Below, piece after piece: positions 55,825-63,024 of a DNA stretch of 63,185 nt (position 1 is the first letter of the stretch; each line of letters begins with the position of its first letter). Made by a program: the position numbers and the translations under genes. The notes under the pieces were generated by a model. It saw only the letters and a list, made by a program, of their open reading frames with translations. It did no database searches and had not been told where the DNA came from. This stretch comes from Dorea sp. AF36-15AT. Lineage in GTDB: Bacteria > Bacillota > Clostridia > Lachnospirales > Lachnospiraceae. The stretch spans positions 1 to 63,185 of the forward strand of contig NZ_QUDV01000009.1 in assembly GCF_003477705.1 (NCBI RefSeq), given 5' to 3'.

Positions 55825-55900
55825 GTTAGTTTTAACACATTTGGATTAGTTTTATCTAACCGTTGATTAAAAGAAATGAGTTAGTTATTCCTAACTCATT
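55825..55900 (-). promoter_or_regulatory. Three TTAG-type operator palindromes
   Basis: AATGAGTTAG..CTAACTCATT (55875-55900, 10-bp arms) covers the expected +1. TTAG-N6-CTAA (55846-55859) and GTTA-N4-TAAC (55825-55836) follow downstream. TTAG..CTAA cores resemble DtxR/IdeR-type iron boxes. A repressor bound here would block the DUF3793-flavodoxin promoter. Confidence 0.55.
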
Positions 55901-55904
55901 TTCT

Positions 55905-55933
55905 AATATAATATATTCTCATTAAAGTGTCAA
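55905..55933 (-). promoter_or_regulatory. Promoter of DUF3793-flavodoxin operon
   Basis: Perfect TTGACA (55928-55933), 17-bp spacer, TATATT (55905-55910) on the minus strand, immediately followed by the operator palindromes. Confidence 0.8.
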
Positions 55934-55979
55934 GCAATTCCATGTCTTTTATTTTATACACAAAAGTAATCCCATTACT

Positions 55980-57320
55980 TTATCCTATACCACCAAGCAG
56001 TGCCCCTGCAACTAATGCCACCAATGCCAGCGGAACAAGCACATACTTTCCGAGCACCAGAAACCATGCTCCAATCTTTTTCTCTCGTCCGGTATTCACA
56101 GCTTTCAGTGCAAACTCCCTGTCAGCCACCCAGAAAAACATGATTGCTGCAAGCATCGCCCCCAGCGGACAGACATAGATTGATACCGCGTCCATCCACC
56201 CCGAAACGATCCCCTGGATCATAAGCGCACTGATACATCCGAATCCCGCAATACTTCCCACTGCAGTCACACGCTTCATTCCAAATATCTCCTGCATAGC
56301 AGCAATTGGCGCTTCATACAGATTCACAAGAGAACTTAAACCAGCAAACAGCACACAAATATAGAATACAATTCCTACTATTTTGCCACCTGCCATACCA
56401 TTAAATACATTGATCAAATAAATAAACATCAGTCCCGGGCCACCCGATGACAATTCCGCACCGCCAACTGCCATACCAGGTATGATCACCAACGCCGCAA
56501 GCATCGCTGCAATCGTATCAAAAATCGCCACATTACGTGCTGAACTCACAAGATCTTCCGACTCACTCAGATACGATCCATAAATCACAGTTCCGTTACC
56601 GGCAATAGATAATGAAAAAAACGCCTGCCCAAACGCGTAGATCCAAAGTTTAGGATCCAAAAGTCCACTTGGATTAATCGTAAATATATAACGATATCCA
56701 CCGACCGCTCCCGGCAATGTAAAAATATAAATTCCCAGACCGACAAACAACACAAACAGCAGCGGCATCATGACACCATTGGCACGTTCGATTCCCCCGG
56801 CAATTCCCATTGCCATAATAACAGCTGTTATAAGTACAGCAATAACCAGCCAGAAATTATTACCAAATGCTGCCGCGGTTCTTCCGAACACTCCTCCGAT
56901 CACATCCATATCCTGACCCATGTCTGCAATCTGACCCGTGATCGCAAGAAATGTATATTTAAAAATCCATCCGACTATCACTGTATATCCGATTGCCATG
57001 GCAAGCGATCCCAGCACCGGAATCCAGCCAATTGTGTTTCCCACTTTCGCATTACCAGTTCGCATCTCCGTGCAATTGCCAAATGCTATAATCGGACCAC
57101 CTTTCGCTGCCCGTCCCAGTGCCATCTCTTCAATCACTCCGGTAGACGCAATCAATATTACAAACAAAATATATGGCAGCAGAAATGTCATACCACCCCA
57201 ATCTGACACCATATATGGGAATCGCCAGATATTTCCCATACCAACCGCAGACCCGATGCAGGCCAGGACAAACCCTGTCCTGCTCTTGAATCCGTCTCTT
57301 TCCTTTTCATGTTTCCCCAT
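55980..57320 (-). CDS. Sodium-dependent neurotransmitter-symporter-family transporter
   Basis: 446 residues with 11 or 12 helices, typical of bacterial NSS/SNF proteins. The signature GSAVGMGNIWRFPYMVSDWG forms the Na+ and substrate site in TM1. LWIYAFGQAFFSLSIAGNGT and GLSSLVNLYEAPIAAMQE are TM6 and TM8 regions. It probably imports an amino acid or amine with sodium; substrate unknown. RBS GGAGG. It is the last chromosomal gene before the integrated element. Confidence 0.94.
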   Translation of the reverse strand: MGKHEKERDGFKSRTGFVLACIGSAVGMGNIWRFPYMVSDWGGMTFLLPYILFVILIASTGVIEEMALGRAAKGGPIIAFGNCTEMRTGNAKVGNTIGWIPVLGSLAMAIGYTVIVGWIFKYTFLAITGQIADMGQDMDVIGGVFGRTAAAFGNNFWLVIAVLITAVIMAMGIAGGIERANGVMMPLLFVLFVGLGIYIFTLPGAVGGYRYIFTINPSGLLDPKLWIYAFGQAFFSLSIAGNGTVIYGSYLSESEDLVSSARNVAIFDTIAAMLAALVIIPGMAVGGAELSSGGPGLMFIYLINVFNGMAGGKIVGIVFYICVLFAGLSSLVNLYEAPIAAMQEIFGMKRVTAVGSIAGFGCISALMIQGIVSGWMDAVSIYVCPLGAMLAAIMFFWVADREFALKAVNTGREKKIGAWFLVLGKYVLVPLALVALVAGALLGGIG

Positions 57321-57446
57321 TTAAATAAATCCTCCAACTACCACTGTTCTCGACCAATCGGCGAAGCCCATTCATATTCCTGCCTTTGCTTCTTAATATA
57401 AAAAATAAGAGAAACGCTGTAATTTCAACGGTTCTCTTGTTTTACT

Positions 57447-57472
57447 TAATGCCGCAGACCGGAATCGAACCG
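57447..57472. repeat. attL (duplicated tRNA-Leu 3' end)
   Basis: TAATGCCGCAGACCGGAATC plus GAACCG, identical to 62522-62547; sequence diverges directly after it (TTTTACTT). Confidence 0.92.
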
Positions 57473-57530
57473 TTTTACTTAATCTCAAATACTGATAGAA
57501 AGGGGCTTTGAAGACTTCATCACGGTTGCG

Positions 57531-57551
57531 GTGTTCAAAAAGTGTTCAAAC
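57531..57551. promoter_or_regulatory. Integrase arm-type sites, left end
   Basis: Two direct copies of GTGTTCAAA (57531-57539, 57542-57550). The same pair lies at the right end at 62443-62461, as expected for arm binding by a tyrosine integrase. Confidence 0.65.
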
Positions 57552-57586
57552 GTTTGTTGCATACAAACAGGAATTTATCTAAGATA

Positions 57587-58267
57587 TTATTTGTCTATTA
57601 ATTCCGCAATATCAATATTAGTTTTATAGTTTTGTTTAACTCCTCCTGGTGAAGTAGTAAAAAATGAAACATATTCTCCATTACTGTAAATGGTAATCTC
57701 TTTTATATCATCGTTTGCATCTTGCTTCGTAGTATCATAATATAACTCTAAGGTGTATATAGGATTGATGTTTTTATCTATATTCTCTACTTTTTCCCAG
57801 TTCTCGATATCTAAAATAGCATTGACCTTATCTATACTACTTTTATCTCCATATTTTGCTATCAGCTTGTCGCTTTGAGAGTCATGTATCTCTATTGATA
57901 CCGCAGAATTCAACATCAAATCTGCATAGTCTTTTGTAGTATCACTAAGCCTTTTGTCATTGGCATAAATAAAGGAAAATAAAGCAACAACAATAATGAC
58001 TAAACCGATTATAATTCCTATATAGAATGGCTGTTTTTTTATCTTCTTATCAATATCTTTTACCATACGAAAATCTCCTTTCAATAAAATGTCAAGAGAA
58101 ACATTGAACTCATCACTAATTTTTACTAATGTAGATAAATCTGGATAGCTCTTTTCGTTCTCCCAATTTGAAACCGTTTGCCTTGTTACATTATACATTT
58201 TTGCAAAAGCTTCTTGTGTCAGCCCTCGTTCCTTTCTGATTTGTGCAATCGCTTGACCTAATTGCAT
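57587..58267 (-). CDS. XRE regulator with membrane anchor and external domain
   Basis: 226 residues. HTH at 1-65 (RKERGLTQEAFAKMYNVTRQ, TVSNWENEKSYPDL), one membrane helix at about 82-102 (FYIGIIIGLVIIVVALFSFI) and an external about 120-residue domain of unknown fold. Such membrane-tethered XRE proteins are common in Clostridial mobile elements and may sense an outside signal. RBS AGGAGG. Confidence 0.85.
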   Translation of the reverse strand: MQLGQAIAQIRKERGLTQEAFAKMYNVTRQTVSNWENEKSYPDLSTLVKISDEFNVSLDILLKGDFRMVKDIDKKIKKQPFYIGIIIGLVIIVVALFSFIYANDKRLSDTTKDYADLMLNSAVSIEIHDSQSDKLIAKYGDKSSIDKVNAILDIENWEKVENIDKNINPIYTLELYYDTTKQDANDDIKEITIYSNGEYVSFFTTSPGGVKQNYKTNIDIAELIDK

Positions 58268-58516
58268 ATTCCTACCTCCTTACAATTACATTTTTATATG
58301 TATTTGCTAAATTAACAAGCAATTAGCTTTTTACATTTCTATTTTTTAACGCAAATATTCTTTGCCTTCTTGTTTTCATGATATTTTCATATACAACGTG
58401 TGAGGCAACTTCCGATTTGTCTGTTTCATGTTATACACAGTATAATTCCATTTTATAAAATATTCAATTAAAAAGGTATGCGAATATTTTTTATTTCCGC
58501 ATACCCATTTATCACT

Positions 58517-58741
58517 TTATTCTTTTACATATCGAATTAACTCACCAATTTCACATTCAAAATAGTTGCATAGTTTACAGATTAAATTTGCGTCCAGTCT
58601 TTGAAATTCATTTCTGCAATATCTATTGAAATTTGACCTCGGTATGTCAAGTTCCTTACAAATCGTATTCTTACTGATACCTTTTTCTTGTAACAGTTCT
58701 TCTATCCTTAATTCTAAATGTCCATAGTTCATGTTCTGCAC
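58517..58741 (-). CDS. Small XRE/Cro-like regulator
   Basis: 74 residues, HTH in KGISKNTICKELDIPRSNFN. C-terminal helix LICKLCNYFECEIGELIRYV is typical of YozG/Cro-type regulators. Palindromes in the adjacent divergent gap (58744-58808) are probable binding sites. Confidence 0.85.
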   Translation of the reverse strand: MQNMNYGHLELRIEELLQEKGISKNTICKELDIPRSNFNRYCRNEFQRLDANLICKLCNYFECEIGELIRYVKE

Positions 58742-58743
58742 CT

Positions 58744-58808
58744 CTACATAAAGTATATTTATTAAATCTTTATGTAGTAATTCACTATATAGTGAGGTAC
58801 TATATAGT
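58744..58808. promoter_or_regulatory. Operator palindromes between divergent element genes
   Basis: CTACATAAAG/CTTTATGTAG inverted repeat (58744-58777), then CACTATATAGTG (58783-58794) and ACTATATAGT (58799-58808). The last two look like two copies of one operator. Confidence 0.55.
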
Positions 58809-58843
58809 TATCCCTCTACTAATAACACGAAAGAGGTATGTAC

Positions 58844-59161
58844 ATGAAAAAGAAAATCATAGCACCAATCACAATACTCTGTTTACTGACCATTCTCTAC
58901 AATTATCTCAGACTGCCGGACTACCATATTACTAACAGCATGTCCTTTAGCAGTGCAGATACCAGAGATACTGAATTGACTGTAATTGTTTACAAATGTT
59001 GGGGAATTGATGGAGTAATCAAAGACATTGAAAACGAACATAACAAAATCAATGGTACGCCTACCACCTTGGAAATCAAGCTCTATTATCCAACTTATTA
59101 CTTGCACACTAATAGCAAACCATTCCGAACTACAACCATTGAATATAATAAAAAAGAATAG
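58844..59161 (+). CDS. Small membrane-anchored or secreted protein
   Basis: 105 residues from the ATG at 58844 (MKKKIIAPITILCLLTILYN), with AGAGGT upstream. An N-terminal hydrophobic segment acts as signal or anchor; the rest is a polar external domain without recognised motifs. Element cargo of unknown function, divergent from the Cro-like gene. Confidence 0.6.
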   Translation: MKKKIIAPITILCLLTILYNYLRLPDYHITNSMSFSSADTRDTELTVIVYKCWGIDGVIKDIENEHNKINGTPTTLEIKLYYPTYYLHTNSKPFRTTTIEYNKKE

Positions 59162-59252
59162 CACTCTATTACTGCTTTTGAAGTAGTATCGGCTATTCCC
59201 TCTCCTTATATTCTTTTGTTCGTATTTTCGCAAACTAACGTTCCGCAAGGAT

Positions 59253-59295
59253 GCCCAGTGCGACGGTTCCTAACAGGGCGGCGGGTCGACTGGGC
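59253..59295. repeat. GC-rich inverted repeat in AT-rich element
   Basis: GCCCAGT..GAC and GTC.ACTGGGC arms around a GC-rich loop. Base composition differs strongly from the neighbours. Candidate transfer origin, replication origin or terminator; not assigned. Confidence 0.4.
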
Positions 59296-59319
59296 AAGTG
59301 GACGGCTGGGAAGCATTTT

Positions 59320-59718
59320 CTACTCAACGACATATTTAACGTTTGATTCTCTCCGTCCCTCATATTTCTCCTGTGCTAACAGTTTATCAAGAAATTCTGA
59401 CACTTCTTCCATGTCTTCACTGTCTATCAAATCCAGTTTTATCAATACATCAAGGTCTGTCTGATTCTTCGGTTGTATTGAGATCGGCTGAGATGTATCC
59501 ACAACCACTTTCAACTGTTTTGTCTTATTTGCTGTTTCAATATCCGTAGTTAATCCCATAACGTGGCTTTTACTCACGCCGAATATCTGTGATAATTTTT
59601 CCCATATAGATTCATCTCTCGGCGTTCCGTTTCCATTTTCATAGTTCGTAAGCATACTTTGTGAAATGCCTAATTCTTTTGCAAGTTCCGCAACGGTTAT
59701 ATTCTTTTCTTTCCGCAA
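59320..59718 (-). CDS. XRE-family repressor of the element
   Basis: 132 residues. N-terminal HTH (KNITVAELAKELGISQSMLT, NYENGNGTPRDESIWEKL). The C-terminal part (about 70-130) is acidic and helical. Divergent from the 106-residue gene and rep, with two palindromic operators in the shared gap, as in a CI-type switch. Confidence 0.85.
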   Translation of the reverse strand: MRKEKNITVAELAKELGISQSMLTNYENGNGTPRDESIWEKLSQIFGVSKSHVMGLTTDIETANKTKQLKVVVDTSQPISIQPKNQTDLDVLIKLDLIDSEDMEEVSEFLDKLLAQEKYEGRRESNVKYVVE

Positions 59719-59793
59719 TTCTTTTATTTTATTTATAGCGAACCTCCTTTATAAGCACATTATATTTCATCAAATTTTCTCTGTCAATCTTTT

Positions 59794-59877
59794 TATCGGA
59801 TATTCAGATATTTTCTATTGACATTCTGCAATGCTTGTTTTATCATAAGATTATCTTAATATCTGATAATCAGATAT
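59794..59877. promoter_or_regulatory. Two-operator divergent control region
   Basis: Perfect palindrome ATATCTGATAATCAGATAT (59859-59877) and a related imperfect copy TATCGGATATTCAGATA (59794-59810). TTGACA near 59818 serves rightward transcription. Likely sites for the XRE repressor. Confidence 0.7.
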
Positions 59878-59895
59878 CTATAAGGAGGTGAAACA

Positions 59896-60216
59896 ATGAT
59901 TAGGGGAAATGACTTTATTTTAAATCCAGACAAACTGCAAGAGGAATTTCAGTTAGTAGAAGTTTCTGACTGGGTAGACTTTTCTACAAAAGAAAAATTA
60001 GGATTCTACTATACAGTTCTTCTTCCAAAATTAAAGTTTGAAAAAGTCAAAGTAGGCATTAAAGCTAACACAGCGATTGTTACCAACGAAGAACTTGAAC
60101 AAAAAGGGCAGATTCCAGTCTCATTTGATGGATTACATACTTGGGCTAGTCTCTATAATGGACGTCTTTCTGTCAAAGCAGAAGCTTCCAATATCAGAAA
60201 AGTGGGAATGAAATAA
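59896..60216 (+). CDS. Element protein preceding rep
   Basis: 106 residues, strong RBS AAGGAGGTG. KLGFYYTVLLPKLKFEKVKV and HTWASLYNGRLSVKAEASNI are the conserved-looking parts. Position before an HUH initiator recalls the small DUF961-type or related proteins of ICEs, but I cannot assign it. Confidence 0.7.
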   Translation: MIRGNDFILNPDKLQEEFQLVEVSDWVDFSTKEKLGFYYTVLLPKLKFEKVKVGIKANTAIVTNEELEQKGQIPVSFDGLHTWASLYNGRLSVKAEASNIRKVGMK

Positions 60217-60228
60217 TTGCCCTACTAT

Positions 60229-60276
60229 GTCAGCCAGTCAGTGCCGGACAACGTCATAGGTGCTGAACTGGCTGAC
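60229..60276. repeat. Inverted repeat upstream of rep, candidate replication origin
   Basis: GTCAGCCAGT (60229-60238) and ACTGGCTGAC (60267-60276), perfect 10-bp arms with a 28-nt loop, about 80 bp before the HUH initiator start. Double-strand origins of rolling-circle replicons have such structures; a terminator for the upstream gene is the alternative. Confidence 0.5.
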
Positions 60277-60358
60277 CTCTATACTTGATATATAAAACAA
60301 CATCTTCCGAAAACAATCGGAACATTCATTACAAAATTGGGGATATGAGGTGAGATTC

Positions 60359-61192
60359 GTGAGCAAAACAAAAGAGTGTTTTGCATACAATACGAAAATC
60401 ATTGAAACTCCTACTACAAAAGAAGTATATATTTACGAAAACCCTATTTTTATTCACTCAAAAGAAAAGGCTGATTTAACAGACACAAATAAACGAAAAA
60501 ACTTTGATGAAATGTCAGCTCATAAGCAATATGACAGTTTAAAACGCAAGCAGAAGCATTACGAACAGGCTCGTTGGGATATTGCCCGTATTGTTGACTG
60601 CAACTTTGATAACAGAACAAAATTTGTAACGCTGACATTTAAAGAAAACATTCAGGAAATCCTGATAACTAACCGAGAATTTAAGTATTTTATCCAGCGA
60701 TTAAATTATTATTTGTACCATACCAAAACCCAGTTATTAAAATACCTTGCAACGTGGGAGAAACAGAAGCGTGGAGCAATCCATTATCATGTTATTTTCT
60801 TTGATTTTCCGTATATAGCAAAAGAAAAATTACAGAATTTATGGTCACATGGATTTATTAAAATCAATCGCATTGATGTAGACAGCAAAGAAAACAGAGG
60901 TCGTTATCTTAGCAAGTATTTTGGAAAAGACCTTGATTTGAAAGAACATAAGAAAAAAGCCTTTTTTAAATCTCAAAATCTGAAAGTTCCACACGAAACA
61001 AAAGTCATGCTGACCGAAGACATTTTACATGACTTACAAAAAGAAAATATCGTCTTTCAGAAAGAATACACAAGGCAAATTTACGATACCAACGCTTTCT
61101 TATCTACTGGTTCATGCTTAAAGGACAGCAGTGTTATCTACATCAAAATTAAAAAAGAAAATCCTTGCGTAAAGGGGGAATCTTATGGATAA
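60359..61192 (+). CDS. HUH-type rolling-circle replication initiator
   Basis: 277 residues from the GTG at 60359, with GAGGTGA upstream. Motif 1 FVTLTFKENI, HUH motif GAIHYHVIFFDFP (His-Tyr-His), catalytic Tyr in NRGRYLSKYFGKDL. This is the Rep arrangement of rolling-circle plasmids and phages. It presumably nicks the element origin after excision. It overlaps the integrase start by 8 nt. Confidence 0.88.
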   Translation: MSKTKECFAYNTKIIETPTTKEVYIYENPIFIHSKEKADLTDTNKRKNFDEMSAHKQYDSLKRKQKHYEQARWDIARIVDCNFDNRTKFVTLTFKENIQEILITNREFKYFIQRLNYYLYHTKTQLLKYLATWEKQKRGAIHYHVIFFDFPYIAKEKLQNLWSHGFIKINRIDVDSKENRGRYLSKYFGKDLDLKEHKKKAFFKSQNLKVPHETKVMLTEDILHDLQKENIVFQKEYTRQIYDTNAFLSTGSCLKDSSVIYIKIKKENPCVKGESYG

Positions 61193-62441
61193 TCCCGTTA
61201 CGTTTTCAGATATAACATTATTGAATACGTTAGCCACCTGTGCTAACATGACCACAGATGAAGTCTTCAAAGATTTTAAAATTATGGCAAATAAAAAAAT
61301 CTTGGAGAATCACAAATATGAAATTTATTACTCGGAATCAGAAAAAAGCTGGCGTACTTATTTACCCGATGAAACCAAACCTAACAAGCGTCGTCCTGTT
61401 AAGAGGAAGAGTAAAGAGAACCTTGAAAAAGAAATCATCAGATTTTATATCGAAAAGCAGAAAGCTGAAAACCGTCAGAATGTCACACTAGAAGAATTAT
61501 ATGCTGAATGGCTTTTGTATAAAAGAGATTATACTTCCGTAAAAGCAAAAACAATTCAAGAATATGTATCTGAATGGAATAGATTTTTCAAAGATACAGA
61601 ACTTGTTAAAATGAAGATAGGCGAAATCAAACCAATCACGCTTATCCGCTTTTTCAGAGAAGCTACAAAAGACCGGCAGTTCACGCATAAGCGAGTCAGT
61701 AATGCACGTTCTGTTCTGAATGGAATCATGAGTTATGCGATTGAAGAAGAAATTATATCTCATAATCCTGTCTCTGATGTGAATTTCAAACAGTTTACCT
61801 ATAAGCCAGTAGAAGTACAAAGTGACAATGTATTTTCCCGTGATGATACGCATAAGTTATTAAATTATCTTCGGTGTATCATAGAGCCATATTCTCTTGC
61901 AATACAGTTATCTTTCTATCTGTTTATCCGTGTTGGAGAAACAAAAGCTATCCGTTGGGAAGATATTGACTACAATAACAGGCTTGTATATCTTCACAGA
62001 CAGGCGACCTGTGAACGTACATTGAATGATGATTTAACATTCTCAAGCCGAAAAGTAAAAGTAGTAAATCAAATGAAAGGAAATACTTCTCATGGATTCC
62101 GTAAACAGTTCCTTACAGACGAAGCACTTAAAATTCTTCACAAAGCAAAGGAATTAAATCCAAATGGAATATATGTTTTTGAACCTAACGGTGAGATTAT
62201 GACAACAGACAGCTTTAACCGCCGATTGAAGAAATATTGCAAAGAAGCCGGTGTTCCTTATCATTCTAGTCATAAAATCCGCTTTTACAATGCTTCAACA
62301 GCTTTTGACGGAAATAATCTTACAACCCTTAGTTATTTAATGGGACATAGTGAGACAGCTACAACATTGCATTACTTGCGGAATGTCAATAAGAGGAAGA
62401 ATGACAGGCTTGCTTTTCAGAATCTTGGTATTTCATCATAA
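61185..62441 (+). CDS. Tyrosine recombinase (integrase)
   Basis: 418 residues, RBS GGGGGA. N-terminal extension of about 45 residues, arm-binding AP2-like domain (about 45-100), core-binding domain (about 110-205) and catalytic domain. The catalytic residues are visible: Arg in LFIRVGETKAIRWEDI, His-X2-Arg in SSHKIRFYNAST, His and Tyr in LMGHSETATTLHYLRN. It acts at the tRNA-Leu att sites next to it. Confidence 0.96.
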   Translation: MDNPVTFSDITLLNTLATCANMTTDEVFKDFKIMANKKILENHKYEIYYSESEKSWRTYLPDETKPNKRRPVKRKSKENLEKEIIRFYIEKQKAENRQNVTLEELYAEWLLYKRDYTSVKAKTIQEYVSEWNRFFKDTELVKMKIGEIKPITLIRFFREATKDRQFTHKRVSNARSVLNGIMSYAIEEEIISHNPVSDVNFKQFTYKPVEVQSDNVFSRDDTHKLLNYLRCIIEPYSLAIQLSFYLFIRVGETKAIRWEDIDYNNRLVYLHRQATCERTLNDDLTFSSRKVKVVNQMKGNTSHGFRKQFLTDEALKILHKAKELNPNGIYVFEPNGEIMTTDSFNRRLKKYCKEAGVPYHSSHKIRFYNASTAFDGNNLTTLSYLMGHSETATTLHYLRNVNKRKNDRLAFQNLGISS

Positions 62442-62442
62442 A

Positions 62443-62462
62443 GTGTTCAAAGGTGTTCAAAC
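62443..62462. promoter_or_regulatory. Integrase arm-type sites, right end
   Basis: Direct copies of GTGTTCAAA at 62443-62451 and 62453-62461, matching the left-end pair, directly after the integrase stop. Confidence 0.65.
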
Positions 62463-62481
62463 ATTTTAAAACAAAAAAATA

Positions 62482-62512
62482 AGAGAAACGCTGTAAATTC
62501 AACGTTTCTCCC
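62482..62512 (-). terminator. tRNA-Leu terminator
   Basis: GAGAAACG / CGTTTCTC stem on the minus strand side of tRNA-Leu, followed by a T run (TTATTTTTTTG). A near-identical copy lies at the left end of the element. Confidence 0.75.
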
Positions 62513-62521
62513 ATTTTTAAC

Positions 62522-62547
62522 TAATGCCGCAGACCGGAATCGAACCG
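62522..62547. repeat. attR within tRNA-Leu 3' end
   Basis: Same 26 bp as attL; here it continues into the complete tRNA-Leu. Confidence 0.92.
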
Positions 62548-62610
62548 GTACGAGAGGTTAGTCCCGCAGGATTTTAAGTCCTGTGCGTCTGCCAGTTCCG
62601 CCACTGCGGC
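62525..62610 (-). tRNA. tRNA-Leu (anticodon TAA)
   Basis: Class II tRNA with long variable arm, acceptor GCCGCAG/CTGCGGC, anticodon loop CTTAAAA, T loop TTCGATT. Integration target of the element; the 3' end is restored by attR. Confidence 0.97.
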
Positions 62611-62641
62611 ATTCAATTGTGATTCGCAACTTTGTTGCGAA

Positions 62642-62714
62642 TGGGACCTACAGGGCTCGAACCTGTGACCCTCTGCTTGTAAGGCAGATGCTCTCCCAGC
62701 TGAGCTAAGATCCC
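62642..62714 (-). tRNA. tRNA-Val (anticodon TAC)
   Basis: Acceptor GGGATCT/AGGTCCC, anticodon loop CTTACAA, T loop TTCGAGC. Confidence 0.97.
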
Positions 62715-62718
62715 AAAA

Positions 62719-62792
62719 CGACCCAGAAGAGACTCGAACTCTCGACCTCCGCCGTGACAGGGCGGCGCTCTAACCAACTGAGCCACTGGGCC
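62719..62792 (-). tRNA. tRNA-Asp (anticodon GTC)
   Basis: Acceptor GGCCCAG/CTGGGTC, anticodon loop CTGTCAC, T loop TTCGAGT. Confidence 0.97.
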
Positions 62793-62854
62793 AAATATTA
62801 AATTAAATCACCATGCACCCAGCGTCTATACCAGACGCTCTTGTGCTGGATTAG

Positions 62855-62928
62855 TGGACCTTCGGGGACTCGAACCCAGGACCGATCGGTTATGAGCCGA
62901 TTGCTCTAACCAGCTGAGCTAAAGGTCC
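62855..62928 (-). tRNA. tRNA-Met (anticodon CAT)
   Basis: Acceptor GGACCTT/AAGGTCC, anticodon loop CTCATAA, T loop TTCGAGT; elongator-like acceptor. A hairpin AGCGTCT/AGACGCT (62821-62839) separates it from tRNA-Asp. Confidence 0.93.
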
Positions 62929-62951
62929 ATATGACGTCCCTTAAAGGACTA

Positions 62952-63024
62952 AGCCGATGATCGGACTCGAACCGATAACCTGCTGATTACAAATCAGCTG
63001 CTCTGCCAATTGAGCCACATCGGC
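62952..63024 (-). tRNA. tRNA-Thr (anticodon TGT)
   Basis: Acceptor GCCGATG/CATCGGC, anticodon stem GCTGA/TCAGC with loop TTTGTAA, T loop TTCGAGT. Parts of it recur in the tandem repeats that follow. Confidence 0.97.

Larger units (their letters stand above)
57447..62547. mobile_element. 5.1-kb integrative element in tRNA-Leu
   Basis: Bounded by a 26-bp identical repeat of the tRNA-Leu 3' end (57447-57472 and 62522-62547). Extended similarity outside it includes the tRNA terminator hairpin GAGAAACG/CGTTTCTC (57407 on, and 62475 on). It carries regulators, an HUH replication initiator and a tyrosine integrase beside the intact tRNA. GC content is visibly lower than flanking genes. No relaxase or transfer genes are seen, so it is a small mobilisable or satellite-like element. 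Confidence 0.92.

Noticed and set aside
55875..55900. Terminator of the sodium-dependent transporter gene
   Set aside because: It lies downstream of a good promoter at the expected start site, so an operator role is more likely, though a dual role is not excluded.
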